NCBI GenBank assembly: GCA_009746045.1
Contig: RPFO01000059.1
Coordinates: 1,039,928 to 1,103,927, forward strand
Length of the DNA stretch: 64,000 nucleotides
Direction of reading: 5' to 3'
Source of the DNA: Mesostigma viride
Lineage: Eukaryota > Streptophyta > Mesostigmatophyceae > Mesostigmatales > Mesostigmataceae
The notes under the pieces were generated by a model. That model made no database searches. It was given only the letters and a program-made list of their open reading frames with translations, and was not told the DNA's origin. The position numbers and the translations under genes were made by a program. Shown piece after piece: positions 45,356-56,474 of this stretch. How positions within the stretch are numbered: the first letter of the stretch is position 1; the number at the start of each line of letters is the position of its first letter.

Positions 45356-48300
45356 ATGAGCGCCCAAGCATCGGGCGCAGGAAATATTGGAGGCGAGGAT
45401 GCAGGTAACATTCCGGCTTTAGAGACTGACGTTGCCCATCAGAATGCAATGTCGGGATCAGGAGAAAATGCGAGCGTCGGTGCAGAGCAATCCGCCCCTC
45501 AGGGCGACGATGGCGACCAGGCCTTCGTTGGGCCCGAAATTACCGCCGTTACAATCGTCCCCGTCGCGCTGGCAACGGTGGCGACCCACAATGTGGGCAT
45601 GATGGGTGACGACAAGGATCCACTGCCGAAGGGAAAGGAGGACAAGGTCATGAAATTGGCGGCCAACGCGACGAAGAATCGCGCCGCCTGGGCATGGCAA
45701 GTGTATGATTTCGCCTCGTCTCCCTTCGACATCGTGTCCGCCGTCATCATCCCTGGGGTGATCACTGGGATGGCGGAGGATGCGGGCTACTCGTCCCCCA
45801 AATCCGTCTGGCTGTTCCTCGCGGCTTCCATCACCGTGTTTCGCCTCTCCTGCTTCCTCACCTTTGCGTCGGCCGCGGACTTCCAAGGGTTTAAGGTCCC
45901 CATGTTTAAATGCGCGACGCTGGTCGCCTCCGGCGGGCTCATCCTCATGTCCCTGGTCGCGTCCCAGAAAACCCAGCACTCGGACCATGCGGCCACTGGC
46001 CTGGGCACCAACAGCACGAGCATAGCGGGCAGCAATGTGACCAGCATCGACTCGGCAGCTGGCGTGGGCCAGGTGGGCCAAGAGCAAGGCGAGAAGCTGT
46101 TTGAAGACATCGCGGACCAACGGCTGGATCCCGCCACGGAGCGCGTCCTCTTCCTGTGGCTGGTGATCATCGTGTTTGTGGTGGCCGAGATCGGGCAAGC
46201 ACTGGCGCAGCTGTTCTACAATTCGCTCCTGTCGGACGTGTGCCCCTCCAAAGAGAAGCGGCACCAGGTGTCGACCGGGGGCAAGGCCATGGGCTACGCG
46301 GGCAGCCTCTCGTTCATAATTTTTGCGGCGGTGGCGTTTGTGTTGCCCGTCATCGTGGGGGGCTTCAACGACAGCTGGATCGAGGTAGGGGCAGGGGCGC
46401 CTGTGTGCGCGAGGCTGGCAGGGCGTGCCGCGGGATGCGTGCACCCCCACCCATGCAGTTGCCATGACCCCCCCGACATGCAGTTGTCATGATCCCCCCA
46501 ACATGCAGTTGCCATGATCCCCCCCACATGCAGTTGCCATGACCCCCCCCACATGCAGTTGCCATGACCCCCCCACATGCAGTTGCCATGACCCCCCCAC
46601 ATGCAGTTTGTCATGAACCCCCCTACATGCAGTTTGCCATGAACCCCCCACATGCAGTTGCCATGACCCCCCCCACATGCAGTTGCCATTAGCCCCCCCC
46701 ACATGCAGTTGCCATTAGCCCCCCCCACATGCAGTTGCCATTAGCCCCCCCCACATGCAGTTTGCCATGAACCCCCCCACACAGATAAGCAGATGCGCCA
46801 TGCCATCCACGAACAGAATGAACGAATAGCACCCGGAAGTGGGGGATGGGCACGCATTCCCACAATTGAAACGACCAGGCAAAGTCATGCGCAGTTATTC
46901 CACACTGTGTGAATAAAATTTGTGACCTTCGTGCAATAGAACATGCCTTGATGCAACTTTCGTAAACGACGGTCACCGCGCACATTTGCCGCCTGCCAAT
47001 TCTGGCCAGCGTGTCCCCAGCAAGGAGCGTTGGGATGCTGGGGACGATCGCCACTTCCAGTGGGAGGATGCTGTGCGGTGCATCATCGCTTGTCTATGTG
47101 CACAATAACTTGTGTACATCACCTGCCGATGTGCTTATGTTGGGGAGTGTGGAGACTGGATCATCATCATCAGGAGGCCGCATGGAAGAGGATGGGCAAT
47201 CACTCCTAGTGTTGGGCCGTACGCGTGCCCACCGTCCAGCCCGTGTGCGCACGGTGGCATGCGCGGTGCACCCACCCAAAGGACCAGCAGGCGGGTGGTG
47301 AGGTGGTGGCCGTGCATCAGGCCCCACGGTCGATGAAATGGCTCGTACCTTCTGGGTGGAGAACTTCTCCCCGCGGGGCCGTGCGTGCACTTGCCTTGTT
47401 CCACCAGTGAAGGTGTCGTGAACATGTGAGACAGCAGAGTGCCTATTGGAGCTCGTTGTCATAGAGGGGAGCTGGGTTAATAGGTGGTCCAGCGTGGGGG
47501 GGAAAAAGGGGGGGGTGAGAGGATACTGTGCCCCGGCTCATTTTATTAGCTCACGTATGTGCCTGCCTGCCTGCCTGCCTACTCCATGGCCGCGCTTCCA
47601 CATCTCCATGTTTTACCCAACTCCCGTGTCACTGACCTCTCCCCACCCCACCTGGCAACCTGCAATCTGCCCTCCCATGTATCTCCCTTCCCCCCCGCCC
47701 GCCCTTTCCCCCAGATCACCATGCCCATCACCGCGGCGGGCGTGTGGTGGTTTGTGGGCGCGCTCTATGTCTTCAAGCACATCAGTCAGAGCCAGGACCC
47801 GACCACCATGCCGCCGCCGCGCGGTATCCCGCGCTGGCGCCTGCCCCTGTTCACGTTCAAAGAGGGCGTCAAGCGGCAGGTGCGGTCGGCGCGTAAAGCG
47901 GCGGGCATGCCCGACCTGCGCAAGTTCTTCCTCGCCGTGGTCTTCCTCTCGGACGCGGGCAACGCCATCACGCGCTCGGCATCGCTCATTGTCAAGGTGA
48001 GGGTGGCGAGGTTGCTCATGGTATAGGTGACGGGGTGGGGGCATCACTCGTCGTCCAGGTGAGGCACTGTTGCTGGAGTATGTTAGCTAACTCAGGGGCC
48101 GACTCATCGCACAGGGGAGGCAGGCGATGGCGGCGGCAGTCAACACGGCATACGTAGGGTATACATCATCCGCCCATGCGGCGCGTGTGGGCCCTGCGTA
48201 GCCATCGCAACCATGCTAGCATGCGCATGTGTGCGTAGCCATGCACATGAGATGCTGGCCTTGAGATCGGTTTGCGGAATTCGCATGTCGCGTTCCTGTG

Positions 48301-51300
48301 CTCAAAGCTGTTGCGTGCATGCAGGAAACTTCAAATCATTTTCTGAAGCGCTCCATTTCGTGCCCCTCCAAAAAATGAAACATGCACCTGCTTGGCCCCC
48401 CACTGACCGCGCGTGTTGCTGGGTGTGCACCCCCCCATCTCCCATGCACGCAGGACATCCTCGGCTTTGAGGACCTGTACCTCTACATCGCCACACTCGT
48501 CGTCATGATCTCCGCGCCCCTCGGGCTGCTCATCTTCCGCGAGCTCTCCAAGCGCGGAATGTCGCCTAAGGTGGCCCTCTACATCAACTTCAGGTGAGCA
48601 TGCGCCACCATACCGCCAGGCAGCCGGGCAGAGGGGCAGCTGGGCAGCCGGGTAGCCAGGCAGCTGGGCCGCTGGGCCGCTGGGCGGGAGGGTGGGAGGG
48701 CGGGAGGGCGGCAGGGCGGCAGGGCGGCAGGGCAGGAGGGCAGGAGGGCAGGCAGGGCTACGCATGACGTGCGTATAGATCATGCATGCCTATGCGTTGT
48801 ATCACGCCTTGCGCTGCTGGCACATGGTTGCGGAGCACACGCCCCCAGCCCCATCCTTTTCCCATTAATTAATTATCACGTAACAGCGTTACGTGAAGCT
48901 TAAGTCCCCAGCCCCATCCTGTTCCCATGCATGGCTCCGACCCTGGGGTTGGTCATGACCTGTTGCGGATCGGCTACTTCCCGCGCCTAAGCTTGTCCTT
49001 GTCTCGCCTTGTCTTGCGCCAAACCTTGTCTTGCCTTGTCTTCTTGGCATGGGGATCGATCGGTTGGGTCACTGTATCCTCTCTGTTGGGTCGCTCTATC
49101 CTCCCCCCCCCCCTCCCCAGCTGCCTGATCGCGCTGGTCGCGTACATGATGGCGTCGCCGACCACCAAGGGGCGTGAGGACGGCCTGAAGACGGTCAAGG
49201 CGTGGCACGTGCTGGAGCTGGTGGGCATCGTGTTCGTGGGGGGGCTCAACCTGGGCAGCGTCTCGGCCTACTTCCGATCCATCGTCTCTGTCATGATACC
49301 CAAGTGAGTGGCCCGTGCCGGGTGGGCCGTCATAGTCCCAGCGTGGCGCGTGCTGCGATGCATGCATGGGATGGTCCCCAGTGAGTGGCATGCCGTGTGC
49401 ATGGTCGCGCTTATGCGGTGCACGGCGGTGTTTGCCTCCTGCGCTATCAAATTAAATCATAAATTATAACATGACTCTGTGTGGAGATCATACAGCACGT
49501 ATTCCCTTGCTTGTTGATGGATGGAGGCGGGCTGGGAGACCTAACTAAGCTAACTCTAAGCTAATCTAAACTTAACGTATTCCCGCGCTATCAACCGGGC
49601 TCATAGTTATATCCTTCCTATAACATCACCCTTCAACCGGGCAAATTGTTATATCCTTATGTTATTTCCTATAACATCACCCTTCAACCGGGCTCTTCAT
49701 TACACCCTTCATGTAACTCTTATGTCACTCTTCATGTCACTGTCTTGGTGGCACTCGCCTCTTCATGGCACTTAGTGGGCGTGGACCCTCCCTTAGACAA
49801 CAGAGCCGTCGAATGTGATGCCAAACGACACATAAACGAATGCGAGCCGCCATGACTACCCACGCTGGGGGTTAACCGGTTTCACCTGTGCCTGTTCTAA
49901 CCTCTGCCTTGGCCTGTAACTGCCTCTGCCTCTCCCGTGTGCCGCCCCCCCCCCCCCCCAGAGGCGAGGACACGGGCTTCTACAGCCTGTTTGAGGTGGT
50001 CCAGCGCGTTACCGCGTGGGTGGCCCCCGTGATCACCGCCTCGCTGGTGGGCGCTTTCGGCGACGGTTCCTTCGGCATGGTGCTCGGCACGGTGGTCATC
50101 GTACGTGGGGGGTCATTGTATTCGGGTGGTGGTGCTTGTTGTGGTCATTGTACGTGGGGGGTCATTGTACGCGGGTGGTGGCGCTCATGGTGGTCACTGT
50201 ACGTGGGGCCAGTGTTGCAGGCACAAGCAGACACACGCTTGGACGGGCGCGCTTGAATGGGATGCGCATGCTAGGTGGTAGAGGGCATCGGCATGATCTG
50301 GGTTGCCTGCCGCGGTGGCCGTTTGGCACGACGCCTGAGGAGAGCCCTCTTATCAAGGAGACAACCGTGTTATAGACACGAAGAGGCATGCGTGTGACAC
50401 AAGCCTGGTGACTCGAGCTCGCACACGCCTGGGGGTCCCTGAAGCAGACCGCATGGCGGGTTCCCACCGCCCGCGTGTCCTATGGATTCCCTTTCTTGCA
50501 TCGCACGCGCCATGTGACATCTCACAGCTGTGCCAGCATGAACCCCTTTCAGGACATTTTAGTGACAAGCACCCCTATGATGATGTTTCGTTTGAACCCC
50601 CCCCACACACACACTGCAGGTGGAGGTTTGCATCGGCTTCCCCTTCTTGGCGACCGTTAATGTGGTGGAGGGGTCCCGACTTGCCGACGAGATGTCGGAG
50701 GCCGCCGCCAAGCGCCGGGCGGTCGAGCTGGGCGACGAGGCCGGCGGGGGCGAGCCTCACGGCGGGGATGCCTGCGACGGCTCGCTCGCACGCGTGGCGT
50801 CCACCGAGTGCTACCTCGTCCGCAGCATGAGCGGCGGCGACCTGGAGGCAGCCATGGCGAAGGCGGGCGGGGATGTTCGCGGGTGGCACCCGCGTAGCCA
50901 CCTGTTCCCTCGCGGCCGCTTTGGCCTGCACCGGCGTAATGGGGGCGGCGGCAGCATGAGCAGCATGTTGGGCGTGAGCGAGCGGGAGGCGCGCATGGGG
51001 GGCGCCGCGCGCGTCATCACAGGGGCTTCCAAGTGGCAGCTGAACGACCTGTTCGACACACCCTGGGACAACATCTCGCCCGGCTACGCCTACTACAGCC
51101 ACCATTGGGACCGGGAGGGCCGCGCGTGGGCGCTCACCAACCCACTGGCAGACGTGAGCGGGTTTGCTCCCGCCGTGGGCGATGGCCTTGCGACCAATGG
51201 GAGTGGCGCATTGATGGATGGCGAGCAAGAGGGTGCTTCTGCTGGCAACGTGCCGGGCGGTGCCCGGTCCCTGGCATCCGTCCCTGGCACGAAGGCCCTT

Positions 51301-52647
51301 CCCCTCACCCCCTCGCTCAAGGGGGGTGGCTTTGCAGTGGACGACTGGCTGGTGGGCACGCGGAGCGCGCACCGCCGCACGATGGAGGCCGAGGATGAGA
51401 CGCGGGTGCTGGAATTAATGCGCACGGACAAGCGGTTCCTGGAGCAACGGCGGCGGCTGGAGCTGGCGCGCAGGGAGCTGCCAGACGTCACCACGCAGGC
51501 GCGCCAGATGCAAGCCGTCAGTGGACCAGGAGGCTTGCCCTGTGCCGCGTCCAGGCCAGGGGCTGGTGCCATCCTGCGTGGTCAGGGCCAGAGCAGGGTT
51601 GTGCCATCATCCCCGTTGTCACTGTCACTGCTGGCAGACGCCCCGGCAGGTGCGGCGGAGGGACCACAGGACGACAGCTGGCGCATTGCCGCCCTGTGTG
51701 CATGCCCGGTGGATGCCGCTGCCGCTGGTGGTGTATCTGGTGGTGTACACGAGGATGGGCGACCAGTGACGGATGCCACACGGGGAGGAGGCCTACCTGC
51801 ATACGGGGCCACCGCGTGCGACCCCTGGCTGGGGGCCGGCGCAGGACCAGGGTCAGACGCCGGCCATGCCGCGTTCCTCGCCCCTCCAGCTATGCACCGG
51901 CTGCGCTACAATGACCGCATGTCCATGTGCAGCGGCGGCTCGGCGCTCGACTCGATCCTCATGTTTGACGACGTCAACACTAGCCTGGGCGCGGGCGAGG
52001 GCGCGCCAACCGCCACACTGGAGCCGTCGATGGTTGAGCCCTCGCTCATGGAGACAGGGACGGAGGCATCGGTGACAGATGGCAGCCTACTAGGGTCATG
52101 CGCGTGCGAGGGAGCGCCAGGGGAGGCATTGCCGATGGCCGGGCAGGCCGTACGGTCCCCCTCGGCCGCGTCGGCGGTATCCAGGGGGGTGGCGGCGGAC
52201 CGGTGCGATGTCGGCCATGAAGGGGAATGCGGCAGCTCGTGGGTGGGGCACCGGCATGAGGGGTCCTGGGGGGTGGAGGAGGAGGTGGGGATGGAGACGG
52301 GGCCACGGGGCCAGACGGCAGGGTACCTGGATGATGTTAGCTCCATGGTGGCGGAGGGGGACGGGTCGAGACATGGGGAGGGGTCGGTGCACGGTGGCGA
52401 GGGGTCGTCAAAGGGGGGTGCAGCCGCGAAGGCTGGCGACATGAGGGCGGAGCGCGATGCCAACGGCTCGCAGGGGGCGGCACCCGCATCAGCAGCCGCG
52501 TCGACGGCGTTGGCAGGGGCGCGGCACCGAGGGGATGCTGCAGCGGCGCCCACGTCCAAGCACACGCGCATCGTGTCGGGGCAGCGGCGCCGCGCCAAGA
52601 GGCGGCAGGAGCGGGCAGGGGCTCTCGCACGGAGCACGTCATTCTAA
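45356..52647 (+). CDS. Atg22/UMF1-like major-facilitator transporter with a very long C-terminal tail
   Basis: Six exons with matching phases: 45356-46384, 47715-47996, 48454-48593, 49121-49303, 49962-50100 and 50620-52647. The product is about 1266 aa. After ~100 polar residues comes RAAWAWQVYDFASSPFDIVS (residues ~110-130), the hallmark start of Atg22/UMF1 permeases. It is followed by multiple hydrophobic helices in exons 1-6, including RKFFLAVVFLSDAGNAITRS and the G(D/E)..FYSLFEV.QR segment. Atg22 proteins export amino acids from the vacuole during autophagy, so that role is likely but inferred. The last ~640 aa are hydrophilic and Gly/Ala/Ser/Asp-rich, with a basic end (GQRRRAKRRQERAG). 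They probably form a disordered cytosolic regulatory tail, far longer than in fungal Atg22 (about 500 aa in total). The start is the first in-frame ATG at 45356. Three donors in this gene are duplicated, and two LINE 3' ends sit in its introns. Confidence 0.85.
46455..46795 (+). repeat. ~25-bp minisatellite in Atg22-like intron 1
   Basis: About 14 units of ACATGCAGTTGCCATGACCC + C-run, with variable C-run length (period 24-27 bp). Confidence 0.9.
47985..48072 (+). repeat. 62-bp duplication of an Atg22-like exon end and donor
   Basis: The true junction (GCATCGCTCATTGTCAAG, donor at 47997) is echoed by GCATCACTCGTCGTCCAG, with a donor-like GTGAGG at 48059. About 20 of 24 positions match. Confidence 0.65.
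48615..48760 (+). repeat. G-rich decamer/pentamer repeats in Atg22-like intron 3
   Basis: Degenerate units of GGGCAGC and GGCAGGGCG/GGAGGGC type. Confidence 0.7.
48866..48930 (-). mobile_element. Minimal LINE 3' end, hairpin-type B, in an intron
   Basis: The minus strand reads GGACTTAAGCT, then TCACGTAAC-GCT-GTTACGTGA, then a short (TTAA)n tail. The homology to the 14270-15003 element is limited to roughly the last 50 bp. The copy is antisense to the host gene. Confidence 0.65.
49294..49400 (+). repeat. 77-bp duplication of an Atg22-like exon end and donor
   Basis: ATGATACCC-AAGTGAGTGGC at the true donor (49304) is matched by ATGGTCCCCAGTGAGTGGC, with a donor-like GT at 49381. Confidence 0.6.
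49455..49570 (-). mobile_element. LINE 3'-end fragment, hairpin-type A, in an intron
   Basis: On the minus strand, CCTCCATCCATCAACAAGCA through TGATCTCCACACAGAGTCAT and GTTATAATTTA match the ends at 3900-3985 and 16200-16262. It is antisense to the host gene. Next to it, 49588-49690 carries about three ~45-bp units containing CACCCTTCAACCGGGC. Confidence 0.75.
50090..50215 (+). repeat. 49-bp tandem repeat of an Atg22-like exon end and donor
   Basis: GTGGTCATC-GTACGTGGGG at the true donor (50101) repeats with a 49-bp period, giving identical GTACGTGGGG donor-like sites at 50150 and 50199. There is an extra GTACGCGGG at about 50167. Confidence 0.85.
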
Positions 52648-55600
52648 GAAGCATTTCGTTGTTATAGGAAGCACCTTGTGCTGACAAACGCGTTCTTCTG
52701 TGAAGCATGTCGCTCGGAGGCCAGATGTCATAAACCCTGGCGGGCAGAGGGAGAGTTGGGGAACGCTCGGAGCGCGGCAGTACATGTTGCTTGCAACGCC
52801 ACGGATGTCTGGCGGGCGGATTGGTTGGGTTCCCTGGTGCATTCCCTCAGCGAGAAGAGGGAAGCTTCTCGTGGGGGCATTTCAAGTCGGTGCAGCATGC
52901 GACGGCGGTGCCTGACAGTTTCAGCAGTCTGGCGGCAGGCTTTTGCCAGAAGAGGTCCTCAAAGTACATGGTCCTCACGAAGCCAGGGTGTGGTGGTCAG
53001 CAGGGCATGAAGAAAGGCGGTCAAAAACTTGGTCCTTACGACAGGCAGGCATTGCAGGCACACAGCATGGCGCCGTGTGCGTGCAATGGTGCCGATATTG
53101 GGTGCTGCAAGCGTGATCTTGGATTTGCTCGCACAAGCGTCCTCCTGGCTCTGCATCAGGGTGACTCGATTGGGATGCCAGTGCAGCTGGGGACATGGGA
53201 TTGGAGCCGCCCCCGAAGGGGAGAAGGGCAGATCCCCTGTCAATTTTGGGTGCAGTTCAGCAGCCAATCTAAGTTTTTACGAAACACGGAGCCCAGTGGT
53301 CCCATTTCCCTAGGAAATGTGGGTGGGAGCCTGGCTCGGACGTGGCAGGGAGGCAGGACGCTGAGGGCCAGCCATTATGTAGGCTAGCCAGTCTTTCTCT
53401 TTTCCCTTGTGCTTGTGTGCTCGCGTGAAGGTGGGCGGGTGGGAAAAGAAAGCAGTTCTCCTTCTGGTGAACTTGTCTGCTGCAGAAACGGGGGGTTGTG
53501 GTAGCTGCTCTCTTGTGACAGGGATGGTGATTGATTCACGATCGCAGCCCATGGTCTCATATGCGGGTTGATGGTAACGCAGAGAGCATTGTATGTGCTG
53601 GTATTTTATCCTGCTCAAGGGGAAAGGGACGGGAGAGATGCCTGTGGTGGCCATGCTACCTGTTCCACTTAACAGCTACCATGGTCCGGATTCTCCAGAT
53701 TTCTGGCCTGCGCTGGTTGTCTCATTGATATGACGTGCGGAAGATGGAAACTGTAGGTGCCTCTCTCTCTCTCTCTCTCTCCCCGATATTGGCATGCCTG
53801 GGCGCAGCTCATTCATGGATTGTCCAAGGATGAGGTCCAGCCGACCAATGATGGCCAAATGTCTGCTTGCGTGGACATTTTAAGTCAGGTCATAGAGGCT
53901 GAGAGAAGAAAGGAGTCTCTTTGTATCATGGGAGAACACCTGATTCGGCGATGACTTGTTGCAAAATCATATCACTTTACTGGCTTTCCAGCACACTTGG
54001 ACTTCCAAGGCACCAAGTGCAGGCGTCACACTAAGTAATACATGGTGTTCCTTTTGACGGCCTGAACTCTGAGCCTAGCCCAATGTATCCACTATATTGA
54101 TCATGACGTACATGGTTGTCTCATAGATAATCAGTCGCCTGCGCGGGTGAAGTATCCGCGTAGAAAAGTACCTCATCGGGTACTCCACGTGGCATGCCTT
54201 CAGTGTGCATGTCCATGCACTTCCTTACTTACTCATTGATAATAATCGTGTCATGTAGATTAGTTAGGATTTGTCAAGTCTCAATATCTCTTATATAATG
54301 CAAATTACTTAAATTAATGAGTACATGGCCTCATTTTCGTCATCGATGCCTGACATGCGTACGCCCCATGCTGCATTTGGTTCCGAGCAGGGCAGCAGGC
54401 GCCACATGCATGATGCATGCACGTCTGTGCTATAAATGAATTAATACCTGGCCGGCACCTCCTGACGTGGGCCGGGCCCAGTGATGTTAGACGCCGCAAG
54501 GCCCGCACCTTCAAAGAACAGCTAGTAGAGGACATGGGGGGCCTAGGCCTTTCCATGATTTGGAAATCCACAACAATTCCGGCCACGAGGTAGTCGTTGA
54601 CAATTTGCTATTTTTTTAGAATTTCACGTTTTCTCAGCGACGGGGGCTGAGATTAATTAAGAGGTACCTTGAAATTAAATAAGCCGCATGCCTCCATCAA
54701 GATATATTCTTGGAGGTGAGGTTCTATTGGCGTAAATGTGTATTATTGTACGACAACGTGTCAGGGGCGACGGTACTGAAGTCGTTGAAAATTTGGCGTC
54801 GTGGCTCGAGTTACGGTCCTAGGACGTTTTGCTGTACGAGCGTCTATTTCAACTATGCTTCGTAAGTCTACTAGAGTTAGTTCAAAGTGCGTGTCCTTTG
54901 GTCGATCCAAAGGCGACAGCGAATGGCCGAATGCGCGTCGCGTCTTTCATAACAGCTGGATGATGGACGAAGGCAAGACGGCGCGAGAGCACAGCCACCA
55001 CAAGGAAAGCCACTGGCGGTGGTTGGCAAGTGCGGGACTGCGGGGCGATGGCGACAGGGCCACAGAGGCATTCAGGGATTCTAACACGTCTTCAGTTCAC
55101 GAAGTTTCCCACAGTCCTGGTTGAATATATAAGCACAAAGTCTGTCTAGCGGGTGAATCTGTCCGACGTGATGAAGAAGGGCGCGATGATATGAAAGAAA
55201 GCTGAGGACAGTGTCAACCGTTAAACTCATAAGGATAGTGGTGGACTATGCAGGGAAGCCCATGCAAGGAACGCCAACGGTGGTCACGACATTGGTTTAT
55301 AATCTCAAACGCGACATTTGTTTATAATCTGCCATGTTTTAGGAATCTGCCACGGTTTTACTGTCCGTCATTTTCATCCAGAAATCTTTTTCAGCCGACG
55401 TACCGTCTAATTAGAAGTTTTATCTTCTATGGTCTTGATTTCTTTGTTTCATCGTTGCCTATGCATCTTGTGTGCAGGCAGAAGGCCATGCAAGGCGAGG
55501 TGGGCATGGACGAGGCTCATACAAGATGAAGATGACGCGGTCGATGACCTAGGGGGACTTTGTTCCATACTAGTCGGCATTTAGCAAGACACCGAGCGTT

Positions 55601-55880
55601 TAAACTAGGGAGGGTACCAAGCGCCACAAGACCAAGTTTTCTGGCATGTTTGGGTACCCTGAAATCGGAAAATTAAGATGGGTTCGACATTTTGTATGAA
55701 CATTGTATTGACGAAGAAGATAAAGGAAAAAGTAGGAGATACATCGAGTATGTTCCATGAATCTCACACATTGTGTCTCAATGCGTACAACTTACGTATA
55801 CTGGTTCGACCATCATGCAAGGATGAGTCGCGAGTCAAACCTTATTAAGACGCTATCACATATGATGAAGACTGGCCACT
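52648..55880. other. Spacer downstream of the Atg22-like gene
   Basis: Only motif-free ORFs are seen. At 53678-53732 lies a dispersed-repeat copy (CCGGATTCTCCAGATTTCTG). A (TC)n run is at 53760-53780. The region from 54000 on is AT-richer. The plus ORF 54801-55124 and the ORF 55248-55529 have no recognisable features. Confidence 0.5.
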
Positions 55881-55887
55881 TGTCTGC

Positions 55888-56052
55888 ATGGTTGGCAAAC
55901 CAAATTCCTGCATGGTTGGCAGGGGAGTGTACTATGGAAGGGGTCTGGACTATCCCCGTGCGCAATCTGCTTTTGAGATCATGGTAGCGCCAAAGTTGGG
56001 TGACCACTCACTGCATGTGATTGCACGTGCCATAGAGCCAGCGCTGTTATAG
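55888..56052 (+). CDS. Small ORF of 54 aa, unknown
   Basis: ATG at 55888, TAG at 56050. The encoded chain (ending GDHSLHVIARAIEPALL) has normal amino-acid composition and includes YYGRGLDYPRAQSAFEIMVA. It ends 2 nt before the next small ORF starts, in another frame. The two may be pieces of one frame-shifted gene or exon remnants. There is no family match by eye. Confidence 0.2.
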   Translation: MVGKPNSCMVGRGVYYGRGLDYPRAQSAFEIMVAPKLGDHSLHVIARAIEPALL

Positions 56053-56054
56053 TC

Positions 56055-56234
56055 ATGGACGCCATCCTCGATGAGGTGCGTCGGCCTCGCAACAATTACT
56101 TGGATGATGACTCCCTCATCGAGAAAGTGGTACAGGACCGCAATAACAATGAGCAGCAGCAATGCCCTATTCGGGTGGACAGCGATAGGGACTTACATGA
56201 GTCTGAACTGGAGCAGAAAACCCAGCACATGTGA
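56055..56234 (+). CDS. Small acidic ORF of 59 aa, unknown
   Basis: ATG at 56055, TGA at 56232-56234. It is hydrophilic (MDAILDEVRRPRNNYLDDDS, then VVQDRNNNEQQQ) and probably helical. It lies directly downstream of the 54-aa ORF and upstream of the ORF1 element at 56475. Coding status is unproven. Confidence 0.2.
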   Translation: MDAILDEVRRPRNNYLDDDSLIEKVVQDRNNNEQQQCPIRVDSDRDLHESELEQKTQHM

Positions 56235-56474
56235 ATGCAGAAATGTGTGCCATGGGATCATGTGATTTCATGAGATCTATGTGAAAACAGATATGCATGT
56301 CTAGGTACGGTGTGTTTTGATGAGACATACGGCTTCAGCATGAAAGCTTTACCTGGGTGACTTAAAACGGCTGTGTAACTTATTTTTTAATGAAAAACCA
56401 CTTTTTTGATTTAATCCTAAAAACGAGAAACGAGAAAAATACGCCTCGAGCCAACAGTAGTAACTAATCTAGCT

